A stretch of 64,000 bases of DNA from Glaesserella australis (GCF_003260095.1 NZ_PTPX01000018.1:1-64000), one strand, 5' to 3'; shown: positions 48,423 to 57,702, counted from the stretch's first letter. Translations and numbers: made by a program. The notes: generated from the letters alone by a model not told the origin.

Positions 48423-49091
48423 TTAGATGTTCAATGGTAATTGCCATTGAATCTCTTCTAAACCCTTTGAACGTAGATATTCATTCGTTTTAGAAAAATG
48501 GCGACAGCCTAAAAAACCACGATGTGCTGATAATGGTGAGGGATGCGGTGCCGAAAGCACGCAATGACGGGAACGGTCGATGAACTGCCCTTTTTTCTGT
48601 GCATGGCTTCCCCATAATAAAAAGACAAGATTTTCCCGATGTTGATTAAGTTGGTGAATGACTCTATCCGTAAATCTTTCCCAACCAATGTTCGCGTGAG
48701 AATGCGCTTTGCCTTGCTCCACAGTTAGAACAGTGTTAAGTAGCAACACACCTTGTTTCGCCCATTCAATCAAATAACCATGTTGTGGAATTTGAAAACC
48801 CACATCTTGAGCTAATTCTTTATACATATTAACAAGTGAAGGCGGTGGTGCAATACCCGGTTTAACCGAAAAGGATAATCCATGCGCTTGATTCGGTCCA
48901 TGATAAGGATCCTGACCTAAAATGATCACTTTCACGTCCTTAAATTCGGTTAAGGCAAAAGCACTAAAGACTTCATTTTGTGGTGGATAAATGGTTTTTC
49001 CTGAAAGGCGTTCTTGATGAACAAATTGTAAAATCTGTTGAAAATAGGGCTGTACTTTTTCTTCCCCGATAGCATCTGTCCAAGTGTTCAT
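48423..49091 (-). CDS. ung: Uracil-DNA glycosylase
   Basis: Ung removes uracil from DNA to start base-excision repair. The protein (222 residues from ATG 49091, [12 protein letters not shown]) shows the catalytic Asp61 in [18 protein letters not shown], and the second catalytic His in [11 protein letters not shown]. The upstream in-frame extension to 49139 has no family similarity, and AGGATC precedes the chosen start. It is convergent with scrA; a USS core overlaps its last codons (ACCGCTTGTTAG, 48415-48426). Confidence 0.96.
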   Translation of the reverse strand: MNTWTDAIGEEKVQPYFQQILQFVHQERLSGKTIYPPQNEVFSAFALTEFKDVKVIILGQDPYHGPNQAHGLSFSVKPGIAPPPSLVNMYKELAQDVGFQIPQHGYLIEWAKQGVLLLNTVLTVEQGKAHSHANIGWERFTDRVIHQLNQHRENLVFLLWGSHAQKKGQFIDRSRHCVLSAPHPSPLSAHRGFLGCRHFSKTNEYLRSKGLEEIQWQLPLNI

Positions 49092-49286
49092 AGATGATCC
49101 TGTTTTAATATTGTAGAAAATAAAATAACCGATTAACAATAGATTATTTTTTAGACTATTATCAATTTTTTATATAAATTTGCTTAAAAAACTCTCGCTT
49201 TTTTATAAAGAAACGCTAAAATACTCAAAATTTTTTGAAAGTTTAAACTTTTTTTATAATTATCCCCAACAAATTAGGAGCGAAAA

Positions 49287-49670
49287 ATGATTAAAGGTGT
49301 ACAAATCACTGAATCAGCAAACAAAAACTTATTAAACTCTTTCTGGTTGTTAGACGAAGAGAAAAACGAAGCACGTTGCTTAGTGGCTAAAGGTGATTTC
49401 CAAGAAGACCAAATCGTTGCAATCAGCGAATTAGGTCAAGTTTCTTACCGTGAAGTACCAGTAAATGTTGCCCCAACAATCAAAGTTGAAGGTGGTCAGC
49501 ACTTAAACGTAAACGTATTACGTCGTGAAACGTTAGAAGATGCGGTAAAAAACCCTGAGAAATACCCACAATTAACTATCCGTGTTTCTGGCTATGCAGT
49601 GCGTTTCAACTCATTAACTCCAGAACAACAACGTGATGTAATCACTCGTACTTTCACAGAAAGCCTATAA
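49287..49670 (+). CDS. grcA: Autonomous glycyl radical cofactor GrcA
   Basis: GrcA replaces the oxygen-damaged C-terminus of pyruvate formate-lyase and carries the glycyl radical. The 127-residue length equals that of E. coli GrcA. The radical Gly lies in [20 protein letters not shown] near the C-terminus, and the N-terminus ([23 protein letters not shown]) is typical. Presence implies a pyruvate formate-lyase elsewhere and mixed-acid fermentation. The upstream region is AT-rich and may hold FNR/ArcA control, but I could not define a site. Confidence 0.96.
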   Translation: MIKGVQITESANKNLLNSFWLLDEEKNEARCLVAKGDFQEDQIVAISELGQVSYREVPVNVAPTIKVEGGQHLNVNVLRRETLEDAVKNPEKYPQLTIRVSGYAVRFNSLTPEQQRDVITRTFTESL

Positions 49671-49684
49671 TTAAGATTTCTGCT

Positions 49685-49714
49685 AAAGCCCTGTCATTGA
49701 CAGGGCTTTTTTTT
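49685..49714 (+). terminator. grcA terminator
   Basis: AAAGCCCTGTCATTGACAGG closes with GCTTTTTTTT. A GC-rich stem with a TTGA-type loop and eight T residues follows grcA by about 15 nt. Confidence 0.92.
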
Positions 49715-49735
49715 GTCAATGGCATCAATAGCGAT

Positions 49736-49761
49736 AAAAAAACCGAGCATAATGCTCGGTT
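49736..49761 (-). terminator. rpsO terminator
   Basis: On the minus strand AACCGAGCATTATGCTCGGT is followed by seven T residues, about 15 nt beyond the rpsO stop codon. Confidence 0.9.
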
Positions 49762-49775
49762 CTTAAATTCTGAAA

Positions 49776-50045
49776 TTAGCGACGTAAACCTAAACGTGCG
49801 ATAGTTTCTGAATATTTAGCAAGATCTGTACGTTTTAAGTAGTCTAATAATTTACGACGACGTGAAACCATACGTAATAAACCACGACGACCGTGGTGAT
49901 CTTTTTTGTGCTCTGCAAAGTGTGCTTGTAAGTGGTTGATTTGTGCTGTTAAAAGCGCGATCTGAACTTCAGATGAGCCAGTATCTTTTGCATCACGACC
50001 AAATTCAGCAACGATTTTTGCTTTTGCTTCTACGCTTAGAGACAT
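49776..50045 (-). CDS. rpsO: 30S ribosomal protein S15
   Basis: S15 binds 16S rRNA early in small-subunit assembly. The 89-residue length is exactly typical. The sequence contains [39 protein letters not shown] and the C-terminal [13 protein letters not shown] clear ribosome site (AGGAGTAAAAAATG) precedes it. In many bacteria pnp follows rpsO; here a strong terminator follows instead and pnp is absent from the window. Confidence 0.98.
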   Translation of the reverse strand: MSLSVEAKAKIVAEFGRDAKDTGSSEVQIALLTAQINHLQAHFAEHKKDHHGRRGLLRMVSRRRKLLDYLKRTDLAKYSETIARLGLRR

Positions 50046-50176
50046 TTTTTACTCCTAAAAAGTAGTTAAGTTTATATTCATCAATAGCCGATCTCTAATT
50101 CAGCTACGACACGAAGTTGCGTATTCTAAAGACAAATGCATTGAAGTGCAATGCATTTGTTCTAGAATCTCCTAGA

Positions 50177-51493
50177 TTAATGTTTATCTGATTGACTTTG
50201 TGGCTGAAGATACTCTTCTTTATTTGGGTCCACCTGTTTGGATTTGCGGATCATCGGCTCAATAGTTGTACCCTGTACAAGAATGGAGAACATCACCACA
50301 GAGTAAGTCATCACAAGAATCAAATCTTTCACATCAATCCCATTAGCATAAGCAGTTTTGGCTGGGATAGAAAGTGCCATTGCTAAGCCTAAACCGCCAC
50401 GCAACCCGCCCCACGTCATAATTTTGAGAGTATAAGGGTTGTAAGAACGGAACTGTTGTAACGCTTTGTATGGAATCCATAAGCTTAAATAGCGTGATGC
50501 CAAGCAGATTGGAATTGCCAAAATCATCATCACGATGCCGTAAATGTTGAAATCGACTAACAAAATTGCAAAACCGATTAAGAAGAACAGCAATGAATTT
50601 AGGAAGTGGTCGATCATTTCCCAAAAGTGATCGAGATAACGTTGGCTTTGTTCTGAGAAACCTGAACGGCGAGTCCAGTTCCCGATCATAATCCCTGCAA
50701 CGACCATTGCTAACGCCCCTGAAACGTGTAAAACGTTATTGGCAAACATAAAGCCAGCCGTTGGAATGGTAAGAGTTAACAGGATTTCCAAGCTACCGTC
50801 ATCGGTAGAAGAAATAAGAATGTGTGCCAAAAAGCCGAGAACGAAACCGAATAAAATACCGCCAATAGCTTCATGTAAGAATAAACTCATGATACCGCTA
50901 AATGTCGCTTCTTGCCCACCAAATGCAACAGCAAAAACGGTAATAAAGATAACCAAACCTACACCATCATTAAATAAAGACTCACCTTCAACTTGCATTG
51001 ATAAGCGTTTTGGAGCCCTTAGGTTTTTGATAATCGCTAATACGGCAATCGGGTCTGTAGGTGAAATTAACGCACCGAAAACAATACAATAGATTAAATC
51101 TATCTGTAAGCCGATTAAATTTGCCACACCATAAACAAAGAAACCAATAATCAAGGTAGAAGCAAGCGTTGAAAATAAAGCAAAAATCGTGATTTCCCAT
51201 TTCTGATCTTTCAACACCGGCAATTTAATACCTAAAGAGCCTGCAAAAAGCAAGAAGCCTAAAATCCCGTTTAGCAAGAAGCTTTTGAAATCAATTTGTT
51301 CCATAACCTCTGTTGCAATAGCATCAAGATTAAACCAGCCTAGTGTTCCGAGTAAAAGGAGTAACATTGATCCAATCATTGCTGCGGCGGTAATTGCAAT
51401 AGTAGATTGTACTTTATCACTGATTTTATGAGTGATAAAACCCAGTAAAATAGAGAGTGCCGACAGAAAGCAAATATAAGCGTAAATACCCAT
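50177..51493 (-). CDS. CPA1-family Na+/H+ antiporter (NhaP-type)
   Basis: The 438-residue inner-membrane protein has about 12 helices and the CPA1 pattern. The ion-binding block FGALISPTDPIAVLAIIKNL lies near residue 142. It is followed by VEGESLFNDGVGLVIFITVFAVA, with the essential Asp of the family, and later by MTWGGLRGGLGLAMALSIP. It probably exchanges cytoplasmic Na+ (or K+) for H+; ion preference is unknown. It has a 130-bp upstream gap to rpsO and its own promoter region. The last 25 residues are a polar cytoplasmic tail. Confidence 0.88.
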   Translation of the reverse strand: MGIYAYICFLSALSILLGFITHKISDKVQSTIAITAAAMIGSMLLLLLGTLGWFNLDAIATEVMEQIDFKSFLLNGILGFLLFAGSLGIKLPVLKDQKWEITIFALFSTLASTLIIGFFVYGVANLIGLQIDLIYCIVFGALISPTDPIAVLAIIKNLRAPKRLSMQVEGESLFNDGVGLVIFITVFAVAFGGQEATFSGIMSLFLHEAIGGILFGFVLGFLAHILISSTDDGSLEILLTLTIPTAGFMFANNVLHVSGALAMVVAGIMIGNWTRRSGFSEQSQRYLDHFWEMIDHFLNSLLFFLIGFAILLVDFNIYGIVMMILAIPICLASRYLSLWIPYKALQQFRSYNPYTLKIMTWGGLRGGLGLAMALSIPAKTAYANGIDVKDLILVMTYSVVMFSILVQGTTIEPMIRKSKQVDPNKEEYLQPQSQSDKH

Positions 51494-51697
51494 ATGGTAT
51501 CCTTATAAAAACAAAAAAGAGAAGGAAATTTCCTACTGTAAGTGAGAAATGAATTAAACCAAATTTTAAACAAGATTGCAAAAATTAAACTCATACAATC
51601 GGTTACTTTTAGCAGTTCTTTTGCAAAGTAAAAATTTGAGAATTCCTTGCTTTACAGTATAATCACAACAATTTTTTACAATTTTAGGAACAGAACA

Positions 51698-53572
51698 ATG
51701 ATTGAAAAAATGCATGAAAAAACAAATGGTCCGATCTTTAAAATCGTTTTTGCCTTAGTTTCTCTCTCTTTTGTATTAGGGGGGATTGGTGGCGGATTAA
51801 TGGCTACTGATAATTCAGTCGTTAAAGTAAATGGCGAGGAAATTTCACAGCAAGCTTTTAGCAGAGCCAAAACACAACAACAAAATATCTTAAATCAGCA
51901 ATTAGGTTCTCAGTTTTGGGACTTAATGGATACTCCTGCATATGCAAAACAATTTCATGATTCTATCCTAAATGGTTTGATTGATGATGAGCTATTACGC
52001 CAATATGCAAAAGAGTTAAAAATTGACATCAGTGCAGATCAAATCAAATCTGAAATTGTAAACAGCGAAGCTTTCCAACAAGATGGTAAATTTAGCAACA
52101 ATCTTTATCAACAAACCTTACGTAACAACGGCTTAACCGCAGATGGCTATGCGGCTATTGTTTATGAAGGAATGCTTTTTGCTCAAATCCAAGATGCGAT
52201 TATAAATAGCCAATTCACCGTGCCAGCTCAACAAGAATTACTTGCAAAACTATTACTTCAAAAACGCGAAGTTCGTTTAGCTACATTTGCTATTGCAGAT
52301 GAAGCCAAAAAACAAACTGTCTCTACGGAAGAGCTACAAGCTTATTATGATTCGCATAAGGCAAATTTTATTAATCCAGAAAAACTCACTGTGGAATATA
52401 TCACTGTTGAGCCAAAAGATTTGGAAAATAAGGTTCAAGTCAATGACGAACAAATCAATACTTATTACCAAACAAACAAAGCAAAATACGTTACTCAAGG
52501 TGAAGCAAAAATTGCACATATCCAAGTAGCAACAGAAGCCGAAGCTAAAGAAATTGCGCAAGCCTTAGCTCAAGGTAACGATTTTGCAGCCTTAGCAAAA
52601 GAAAAATCCACGGATAAACTTTCTGCGACTCAAGGTGGTAATTTAGGGTGGGCAAAAGCAGGTATATTCCCGAAAGCATTTGAAGATGCAGCAAACGCTT
52701 TAGAAGTTGGAAAAACAAGCCAACCAGTTAAAGTAGACAATACTTATCACATTATTAAAGTATTAGAGCGTAATGCTTCAACAGAAGTCCCGCTTGAAAA
52801 AGTAAAAGCTCAGATTGCAAATACTATTCGCCACGAACTATTGCTTACAGAATATGCCAATACGACTCGTGATATGGCAAATTCGGCTTTTGAAAACAAT
52901 AGTTCATTAGATACTGTTGCTAAAGTAGGAAATCTAACCTTACATAAAACAGAAGCTTTTACACGTAATAATGTGCCTCAAGCATTAAATAATGAAAAAG
53001 TTTTACGTGTTTTATTTGAAGGTGAACTACGTCAAAATGGACAAAATTCTGAAGGTATTGATATCGGTGATGAAAATAATCCAAAAACGATGTTTGTTCG
53101 AGTAAGTAATTACCAAGCAGAAAATACACAAACTTTCGACGAAGCTAAAATTGCTTTAGAAGAAGCTGTTAAACAACAAAAAGCAGAAAAAGCATTAGAA
53201 ACAAAAGCAACTGAAATTGTCCAAGTATTGAATAAAGGAGAACATGCAAATGTTACTTTTGGAAAACCTGAAGAGCTAGTATTTGCTCAATCACAAATGG
53301 TAGATCCAATACTAACTAAAACGGTTTTTTCAATGGCAAAACCTTCAGAAAAACCAACATATCAAACTGCACGTAATGCAAATGGTGATATTGTTGTGAT
53401 TGCGCTAGATAAAATAATTGATGGTTCAGCAGATGCATTTAAACCACTAAAAGCTCAATTTAATCAAGCAGAACGTACCGTATTACGTAACGAATTACTA
53501 AATGATTTACGTCAACGTGCAAAAATTGAAGTAAACCAAGATTTTATTGATCAACTTGAAAACAGCAAGTAA
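51698..53572 (+). CDS. ppiD: Periplasmic folding chaperone PpiD
   Basis: PpiD is anchored in the inner membrane and helps proteins leaving the Sec translocon to fold. The protein (624 residues from ATG 51698) has one N-terminal helix (FALVSLSFVLGGIGGGLMA, about residues 20-38). A SurA-N-like chaperone region follows, then a parvulin domain (AKIAHIQVATEAEAKEIAQA to NTYHIIKVLE, about 270-370) and a C-terminal dimerisation part. I start it at 51698 because TTTAGGAACAGAACA gives a ribosome site; the upstream extension from TTG 51647 covers the promoter TATAAT. No terminator is obvious before the FMN riboswitch. Confidence 0.92.
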   Translation: MIEKMHEKTNGPIFKIVFALVSLSFVLGGIGGGLMATDNSVVKVNGEEISQQAFSRAKTQQQNILNQQLGSQFWDLMDTPAYAKQFHDSILNGLIDDELLRQYAKELKIDISADQIKSEIVNSEAFQQDGKFSNNLYQQTLRNNGLTADGYAAIVYEGMLFAQIQDAIINSQFTVPAQQELLAKLLLQKREVRLATFAIADEAKKQTVSTEELQAYYDSHKANFINPEKLTVEYITVEPKDLENKVQVNDEQINTYYQTNKAKYVTQGEAKIAHIQVATEAEAKEIAQALAQGNDFAALAKEKSTDKLSATQGGNLGWAKAGIFPKAFEDAANALEVGKTSQPVKVDNTYHIIKVLERNASTEVPLEKVKAQIANTIRHELLLTEYANTTRDMANSAFENNSSLDTVAKVGNLTLHKTEAFTRNNVPQALNNEKVLRVLFEGELRQNGQNSEGIDIGDENNPKTMFVRVSNYQAENTQTFDEAKIALEEAVKQQKAEKALETKATEIVQVLNKGEHANVTFGKPEELVFAQSQMVDPILTKTVFSMAKPSEKPTYQTARNANGDIVVIALDKIIDGSADAFKPLKAQFNQAERTVLRNELLNDLRQRAKIEVNQDFIDQLENSK

Positions 53573-53647
53573 TCTAAAATAGATTTTGTTAAAAAAATGT
53601 GATTGACATTACCAATGAATTTAAGCAAAATCTACATTAATTTTTAA

Positions 53648-53766
53648 TCTTCAGGGCAGGGTGAAATTCCCGATCGGCAGTAAAGTCTGCGAGCCAGCGT
53701 GAAAACAACGGCAGGAACTGGTGAAATTCCAGTACCGACAGTATAGTCTGGATGGAAGAAGAGCAA
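53648..53766 (+). promoter_or_regulatory. FMN riboswitch (RFN element)
   Basis: The RFN consensus blocks are present: TCTTCAGGGCAGGGTGAAAT, then CGATCGGCAGTAAAGTCTGC, GAGCCAGCG, TGGTGAAATTCCAGTACCGA, CAGTATAGTCTGGATG and the closing GAAGA. FMN binding should shut down the downstream rib genes. It is the first element of the 416-bp gap 53573-53988; the rest holds two hairpin terminators and a repeat pair. Confidence 0.97.
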
Positions 53767-53777
53767 TGAATATCTAC

Positions 53778-53799
53778 ACTCGAACTCAGTTCGAGTGCT
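53778..53799 (+). terminator. Riboswitch-controlled terminator hairpin
   Basis: CACTCGAACTCAGTTCGAGTG is a strong stem-loop followed by CTTTTCTT, about 12 nt after the RFN element. It is the probable expression platform: FMN-bound RNA lets it form and ends transcription. Confidence 0.75.
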
Positions 53800-53813
53800 T
53801 TTCTTATGCTTTT

Positions 53814-53847
53814 AACGCCTTGATATCGCGAGATTTCAAGGCGTTTT
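53814..53847 (+). terminator. Second terminator in the rib leader
   Basis: AACGCCTTGA and TCAAGGCGTT enclose a 14-nt loop and are followed by TTTT. With the preceding hairpin it makes a tandem terminator, which is unusual; one may serve as a fail-safe. Confidence 0.7.
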
Positions 53848-53852
53848 TCATA

Positions 53853-53953
53853 TTCCCCCCTTTGAAAAAGGGGGCGATGGGGGATTTAGCAGATTTTTTG
53901 CTAAATTTGAGTTTTAAAAATCCCCCTTAATCCCCCTTTTTCAAATGGGGAGA
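53853..53953. repeat. Inverted pair of G-rich hairpin repeats in the rib leader
   Basis: A 35-bp unit (CCCCCCTTTGAAAAAGGGGG then CGATGGGGGATTT) is repeated in inverted orientation at 53918-53953, about 30 bp apart. The pair inserts about 100 bp between the riboswitch terminators and ribD. The same kind of G-rich element occurs in the gal operon. Confidence 0.75.
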
Positions 53954-53988
53954 TTTCTATCCCTGCCCCCAATTTACCGAAAACCCAA

Positions 53989-55077
53989 ATGACACACGCT
54001 TTTTTTATGACCCGAGCCATTGAGCTTGCAGAGCTTGGTAAAGGCTGGACAAATCCTAACCCGTTGGTAGGTTGTGTGATTGTTAAAGACGGCAAAATCA
54101 TTGCCGAAGGCTATCACCAACGCTATGGCGAATGGCACGCTGAACGTAATGCAATTTTGCATTGCAAGGAAGATCTCGCAGGAGCAACGGCTTACGTTAC
54201 CCTTGAGCCTTGCTGTCATCACGGTCGTACACCGCCCTGTTCTGAACTGTTGATTGAACGGGGGATTAAAACAGTGGTGATAGGCTCAAGCGATCCTAAT
54301 CCCCTTGTCGCTGGCAAAGGCGTGGCACAGTTGCGTCAAGCTGGGATTGAAGTGATTGAAAAGGTCATGCAGGCGGAATGTGATGCCTTGAACCCGATTT
54401 TCTTTCACTATATCCAAACCAAACGCCCCTATGTGCTGATGAAATATGCGATGACTGCGGACGGCAAAATCGCCACTGCCACAGGCGAGTCTAAATGGAT
54501 CACGGGGGAACAAGCTCGGGCAAACGTACAATGTACACGTCATCAATACAGTGCGATTATGGTCGGGGTAGAAACGGTGTTGGCGGACAACCCAATGCTG
54601 AACAGCCGTATGCCGAATGCCAAACAGCCTGTGCGTATCGTCTGCGATAGCCAACTACGAACGCCGTTAGATTGTCAGTTGGTCACCACCGCCAAAACCT
54701 ATCGCACCATTATTGCAACGATCTCGGACAATTTGCAAAAAATTGAACAATTCCGACCGCTTGGAGTGGAAGTTTTAGTCTGCAAAGCGAAAGACAAGCG
54801 GATTGATTTGGCTGATCTTATGCAAAAATTGGGAGAACAGGGCATTGACAGCCTGCTACTTGAGGGCGGTTCGCAGTTGAATTTCAGTGCCTTAAAAGCA
54901 GGGATCGTAAACCGAGTGCATTGTTATATCGCCCCAAAATTAATCGGTGGTGTGAATGCAAAAACACCTATAGGTGGCGAAGGGATCGGTGTGTTGGCAG
55001 AGGCGGTGAAATTGCAAAATGCAAAGGTTACACAGATTGGGGAAGATTTGTTGATTGATTATGAAATTGTAAAGTAG
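53989..55077 (+). CDS. ribD: Bifunctional riboflavin deaminase/reductase RibD
   Basis: RibD performs the deaminase and reductase steps of riboflavin synthesis. The 362-residue protein has the zinc site His50, Glu52 (WHAERNA), Cys75 and Cys84 (EPCCHHGRTPPC) in the N-terminal deaminase. The NADPH-dependent reductase starts near residue 145 (RPYVLMKYAMTADGKIA). The start aligns with E. coli RibD, although the ribosome site is weak (CGAAAACCCAAATG). Its stop codon TAG is made by the GTAG head of a REP-like repeat, so the natural C-terminus may have been replaced or lost. The operon order is ribD-ribE-ribBA-ribH. Confidence 0.95.
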   Translation: MTHAFFMTRAIELAELGKGWTNPNPLVGCVIVKDGKIIAEGYHQRYGEWHAERNAILHCKEDLAGATAYVTLEPCCHHGRTPPCSELLIERGIKTVVIGSSDPNPLVAGKGVAQLRQAGIEVIEKVMQAECDALNPIFFHYIQTKRPYVLMKYAMTADGKIATATGESKWITGEQARANVQCTRHQYSAIMVGVETVLADNPMLNSRMPNAKQPVRIVCDSQLRTPLDCQLVTTAKTYRTIIATISDNLQKIEQFRPLGVEVLVCKAKDKRIDLADLMQKLGEQGIDSLLLEGGSQLNFSALKAGIVNRVHCYIAPKLIGGVNAKTPIGGEGIGVLAEAVKLQNAKVTQIGEDLLIDYEIVK

Positions 55078-55148
55078 GGACACACTGCGTGTGTCCGAAA
55101 ATAAATTCAAATGAAGAAATACAGCGGACACACGCAGTGTGTCCCTAC
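55074..55148. repeat. REPIN-like inverted pair with GTAG heads after ribD
   Basis: A 23-bp unit starting GTAGGGACACACTGCG (55074-55096) recurs inverted at 55126-55148, ending GTCCCTAC, with a 29-bp AT-rich spacer. The first GTAG overlaps the ribD stop codon. The stem sequence differs from the copies at 27507 and 55805, but the GTAG head is the same. Confidence 0.8.
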
Positions 55149-55159
55149 AGGGAAAATTT

Positions 55160-55804
55160 ATGTTCACAGGCATTATCGAAGAAGTCGGCAAGGTCGCCAA
55201 AATCCACAAACAAGGGGAATTTGCGGTTTTAACCATCACAGGCAACAAAATTTTTACCGATATGCATTTAGGCGACAGCATTGCGGTGAACGGAGTCTGC
55301 TTGACCGTCACCGAATTTGGCACAAACCATTTTTCCGCCGATGTGATGTCGGAAACCTTAGCTCGCACATCATTAGGCGAATTACAGCCGAACAGCCCCG
55401 TCAATCTTGAACGAGCTATGGCGGCAAACGGACGCTTTGGCGGACATATCGTGTCAGGTCATATTGACGGCACGGGCGAAATCGTCAGCATTACCCCAGC
55501 AAATAATTCGGTTTGGTATCGCATTCGCACCACTGCAAAATTGATGCGTTACATTATTGAGAAAGGCTCGATCACCATTGACGGCATTAGCTTGACAGTG
55601 GTGGATTGCGATGATGAAAGTTTCCGTGTGTCAATCATTCCGCATACTTTGAGCGAAACGAATTTAGGTACAAAGAAAGTCGGTAGTATCGTTAATTTAG
55701 AAAATGATGTGATCGGTAAATATGTGGAAAAATTGCTCTCGCCAAAACAGAGCGAATCGCAAAGCAACATTACCGAAGAATTTTTAAAGAGAGTTGGGTT
55801 TTAA
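55160..55804 (+). CDS. ribE: Riboflavin synthase alpha subunit
   Basis: RibE dismutates two lumazine molecules into riboflavin. The 214-residue protein has the typical opening MFTGIIEEVGKVAKI, the repeat of two barrel halves (GDSIAVNGVCLTVTEFG and KGSITIDGISLTVVDCD) and the block GGHIVSGHIDGTGE. I start it at ATG 55160, with AGGGAAAATTT as ribosome site; an in-frame GTG at 55139 lies inside the preceding REPIN. A second REPIN begins directly after its stop codon. Confidence 0.97.
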   Translation: MFTGIIEEVGKVAKIHKQGEFAVLTITGNKIFTDMHLGDSIAVNGVCLTVTEFGTNHFSADVMSETLARTSLGELQPNSPVNLERAMAANGRFGGHIVSGHIDGTGEIVSITPANNSVWYRIRTTAKLMRYIIEKGSITIDGISLTVVDCDDESFRVSIIPHTLSETNLGTKKVGSIVNLENDVIGKYVEKLLSPKQSESQSNITEEFLKRVGF

Positions 55805-55870
55805 GTAGGGTGGGTCTTGACCCACCATAAAAAATAGAATTCGTTAGTGGTGGGTCAAGACCCACCCTAC
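55805..55870. repeat. REPIN-like inverted pair between ribE and ribBA
   Basis: A 22-bp unit starting GTAGGGTGGGTCTTGACC (55805-55826) recurs inverted at 55849-55870. It begins on the first base after the ribE stop codon and ends 19 bp before the ribBA start. It is the same stem as at 18651-18672 after galT. Confidence 0.85.
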
Positions 55871-55889
55871 AATGAAAAAAGGAAAGCAA

Positions 55890-57089
55890 ATGTTTCAATT
55901 TTCAACAGTAGAACAAGCCCTAGACGCTTTGCGTCAAGGCAAAATTATTATTGTCAGCGATGACGAAGATCGTGAAAACGAGGGGGATTTTATCTGTGCA
56001 GCGGAATTTGCTACCCCTGAAAATATCAATTTTATGGCAACGTACGGTAAGGGATTGATTTGTATGCCGATTTCAACGGCGATTGCGAAAAAACTCGATC
56101 TGCCACAAATGGTTTCTTACAACACCGATAACCACGAAACCGCCTTTACGGTGGCGATTGACCATATCGACACGGGAACGGGCATTTCTGCCTTTGAGCG
56201 TTCATTAACCGCACTGAAAGTAGTGGACGACAACGCCAAACCGAGCGATTTTCGCCGCCCTGGGCATATGTTCCCACTGCTTGCCAAAGAGGGCGGTGTG
56301 TTGGTGCGTAACGGACACACGGAAGCAACGGTCGATCTCGCTCGTCTTGCAGGCTTAAAACACGCAGGGCTTTGTTGTGAGATTATGGCTGATGACGGCA
56401 CAATGATGAAAATGCCTGAGCTACAAGCCTTTGCTACTAAACACAATATGCCGTTTATCACCATTGCCCAGTTGCAAGAGTACCGCCGTGCTAAAGATTG
56501 TTTAATCGAGCAAATTTCTGTGGTGAAAATGCCGACCAAATACGGCGAATTTACCGCCCACAGTTTTATCGAAAAAATCACGGGCAAAGAACACGTTGCA
56601 CTTGTTAAAGGCGAGATTGGCAATGGCGAAGAAGTGTTGTGCCGTATTCACTCCGAATGTTTAACTGGCGATGCCTTTGGTTCACAACGTTGCGACTGTG
56701 GTCAGCAATTTGCTGCAGCAATGGCACAAATCGAGCAAGAAGGCAGAGGCGTGTTGCTCTATTTACGCCAAGAGGGACGTGGGATCGGCTTAATCAACAA
56801 ACTACGAGCCTATGAATTGCAAGACAAAGGTATGGACACGGTCGAAGCTAACCTAGCACTTGGCTTTGGCGAGGACGAACGTGAATACCATATCGGTGCT
56901 CAAATGTTCCGCAGTTTAGGGGTGAAAACGATCCGCTTGCTGACCAACAACCCAGCGAAAATCGAGGGGCTACAACAGGTGGGCTTAAATATCATAGCCC
57001 GAGAGCCGATTATGGTCGAACCCACAAAACACGATTTGGATTATCTCAAGGTAAAACAGATCAAAATGAGACATATGTTTAATTTCTAA
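55890..57089 (+). CDS. ribBA: Bifunctional dihydroxybutanone-phosphate synthase/GTP cyclohydrolase II
   Basis: RibBA supplies both precursors of riboflavin. The protein (399 residues from ATG 55890, MFQFSTVEQ) has an N-terminal RibB domain ([18 protein letters not shown], metal and substrate site). The C-terminal GTP cyclohydrolase II has the zinc-ligand cysteines in [19 protein letters not shown], and [21 protein letters not shown]. An upstream ATG at 55872 is in frame, but AAGGAAAG is well spaced only for 55890. It is the third gene of the rib operon. The name ribA is used for it in A. pleuropneumoniae. Confidence 0.96.
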   Translation: MFQFSTVEQALDALRQGKIIIVSDDEDRENEGDFICAAEFATPENINFMATYGKGLICMPISTAIAKKLDLPQMVSYNTDNHETAFTVAIDHIDTGTGISAFERSLTALKVVDDNAKPSDFRRPGHMFPLLAKEGGVLVRNGHTEATVDLARLAGLKHAGLCCEIMADDGTMMKMPELQAFATKHNMPFITIAQLQEYRRAKDCLIEQISVVKMPTKYGEFTAHSFIEKITGKEHVALVKGEIGNGEEVLCRIHSECLTGDAFGSQRCDCGQQFAAAMAQIEQEGRGVLLYLRQEGRGIGLINKLRAYELQDKGMDTVEANLALGFGEDEREYHIGAQMFRSLGVKTIRLLTNNPAKIEGLQQVGLNIIAREPIMVEPTKHDLDYLKVKQIKMRHMFNF

Positions 57090-57097
57090 CCTTTTTA

Positions 57098-57170
57098 CTC
57101 TCTCCCGCTTGCGGGAGAGAGACAGCTCAAAATAGCGTCAGGCTATTTTGAGCAGAGAGAGGGGAACATC
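57098..57170. repeat. Double-hairpin element between ribBA and ribH
   Basis: CTCTCTCCCGCTTGCGGGAG forms one hairpin. GCTCAAAATAGC/GCTATTTTGAGC (from about 57125 to 57152) forms a second, perfect one. The tail AGAGAGAGGGG follows. It has the same layout as the G-rich elements in the gal cluster but a different sequence. Confidence 0.65.
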
Positions 57171-57200
57171 AATTTATTTCACAAATAAGGAAAAGCAAAA

Positions 57201-57662
57201 ATGGCAACTATCACAGGTAATTTAGTCGCAACAGGATTAAAATTCGGCATTGTATGTGCAAGATTTAACGATTTTATCAACGACAAACTTTTAAGTGGCG
57301 CTATCGACACGCTAGTCCGTCACGGTGCAAACGAAAGCGATATTGACACCGCTTGGGTTCCAGGTGCGTTTGAAATTCCGTTAATTGCGAAAAAAATGGC
57401 GGAAAGCGGTAAATATGATGCGGTAATCTGCTTAGGCACCGTTATTCGTGGCTCAACCACCCACTACGACTACGTCTGTAACGAAGCGGCAAAAGGCATT
57501 GGTGCAGTGAGCTTACAAACAGGCGTACCCGTGATTTTCGGCGTATTAACTACCGAAAACATCGAACAAGCCATTGAACGTGCTGGCACAAAAGCAGGCA
57601 ACAAAGGCTCTGAATGTGCTTTAGGTGCGATTGAAATGGTGAATGTGTTAAAAGCACTTTAA
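57201..57662 (+). CDS. ribH: 6,7-dimethyl-8-ribityllumazine synthase
   Basis: RibH joins the products of RibD and RibB to make lumazine, and forms a 60-subunit shell in many bacteria. The 153-residue protein shows [47 protein letters not shown] and [19 protein letters not shown]. It is the last gene of the rib operon, with the site AAGGAAAAGCAAAAATG. A hairpin terminator common with treC follows. Confidence 0.97.
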   Translation: MATITGNLVATGLKFGIVCARFNDFINDKLLSGAIDTLVRHGANESDIDTAWVPGAFEIPLIAKKMAESGKYDAVICLGTVIRGSTTHYDYVCNEAAKGIGAVSLQTGVPVIFGVLTTENIEQAIERAGTKAGNKGSECALGAIEMVNVLKAL

Positions 57663-57665
57663 TAA

Positions 57666-57702
57666 AAAATGGCGAAGAGACATTATGACTCTTCGCCATT
57701 TT
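57666..57702. terminator. Shared terminator of ribH and treC
   Basis: AAAATGGCGAAGAG and CTCTTCGCCATTTT form a 14-bp perfect stem, ending both convergent genes. Confidence 0.85.

Noticed and set aside
55139-55160. Upstream start of riboflavin synthase inside the REPIN
   Set aside because: The family start MFTGIIE at 55160 has a proper ribosome site; the extension is repeat sequence.
56117-56623. 168-codon open frame on the minus strand
   Set aside because: Antisense to ribBA; composition is that of a shadow frame and no start signal is visible.
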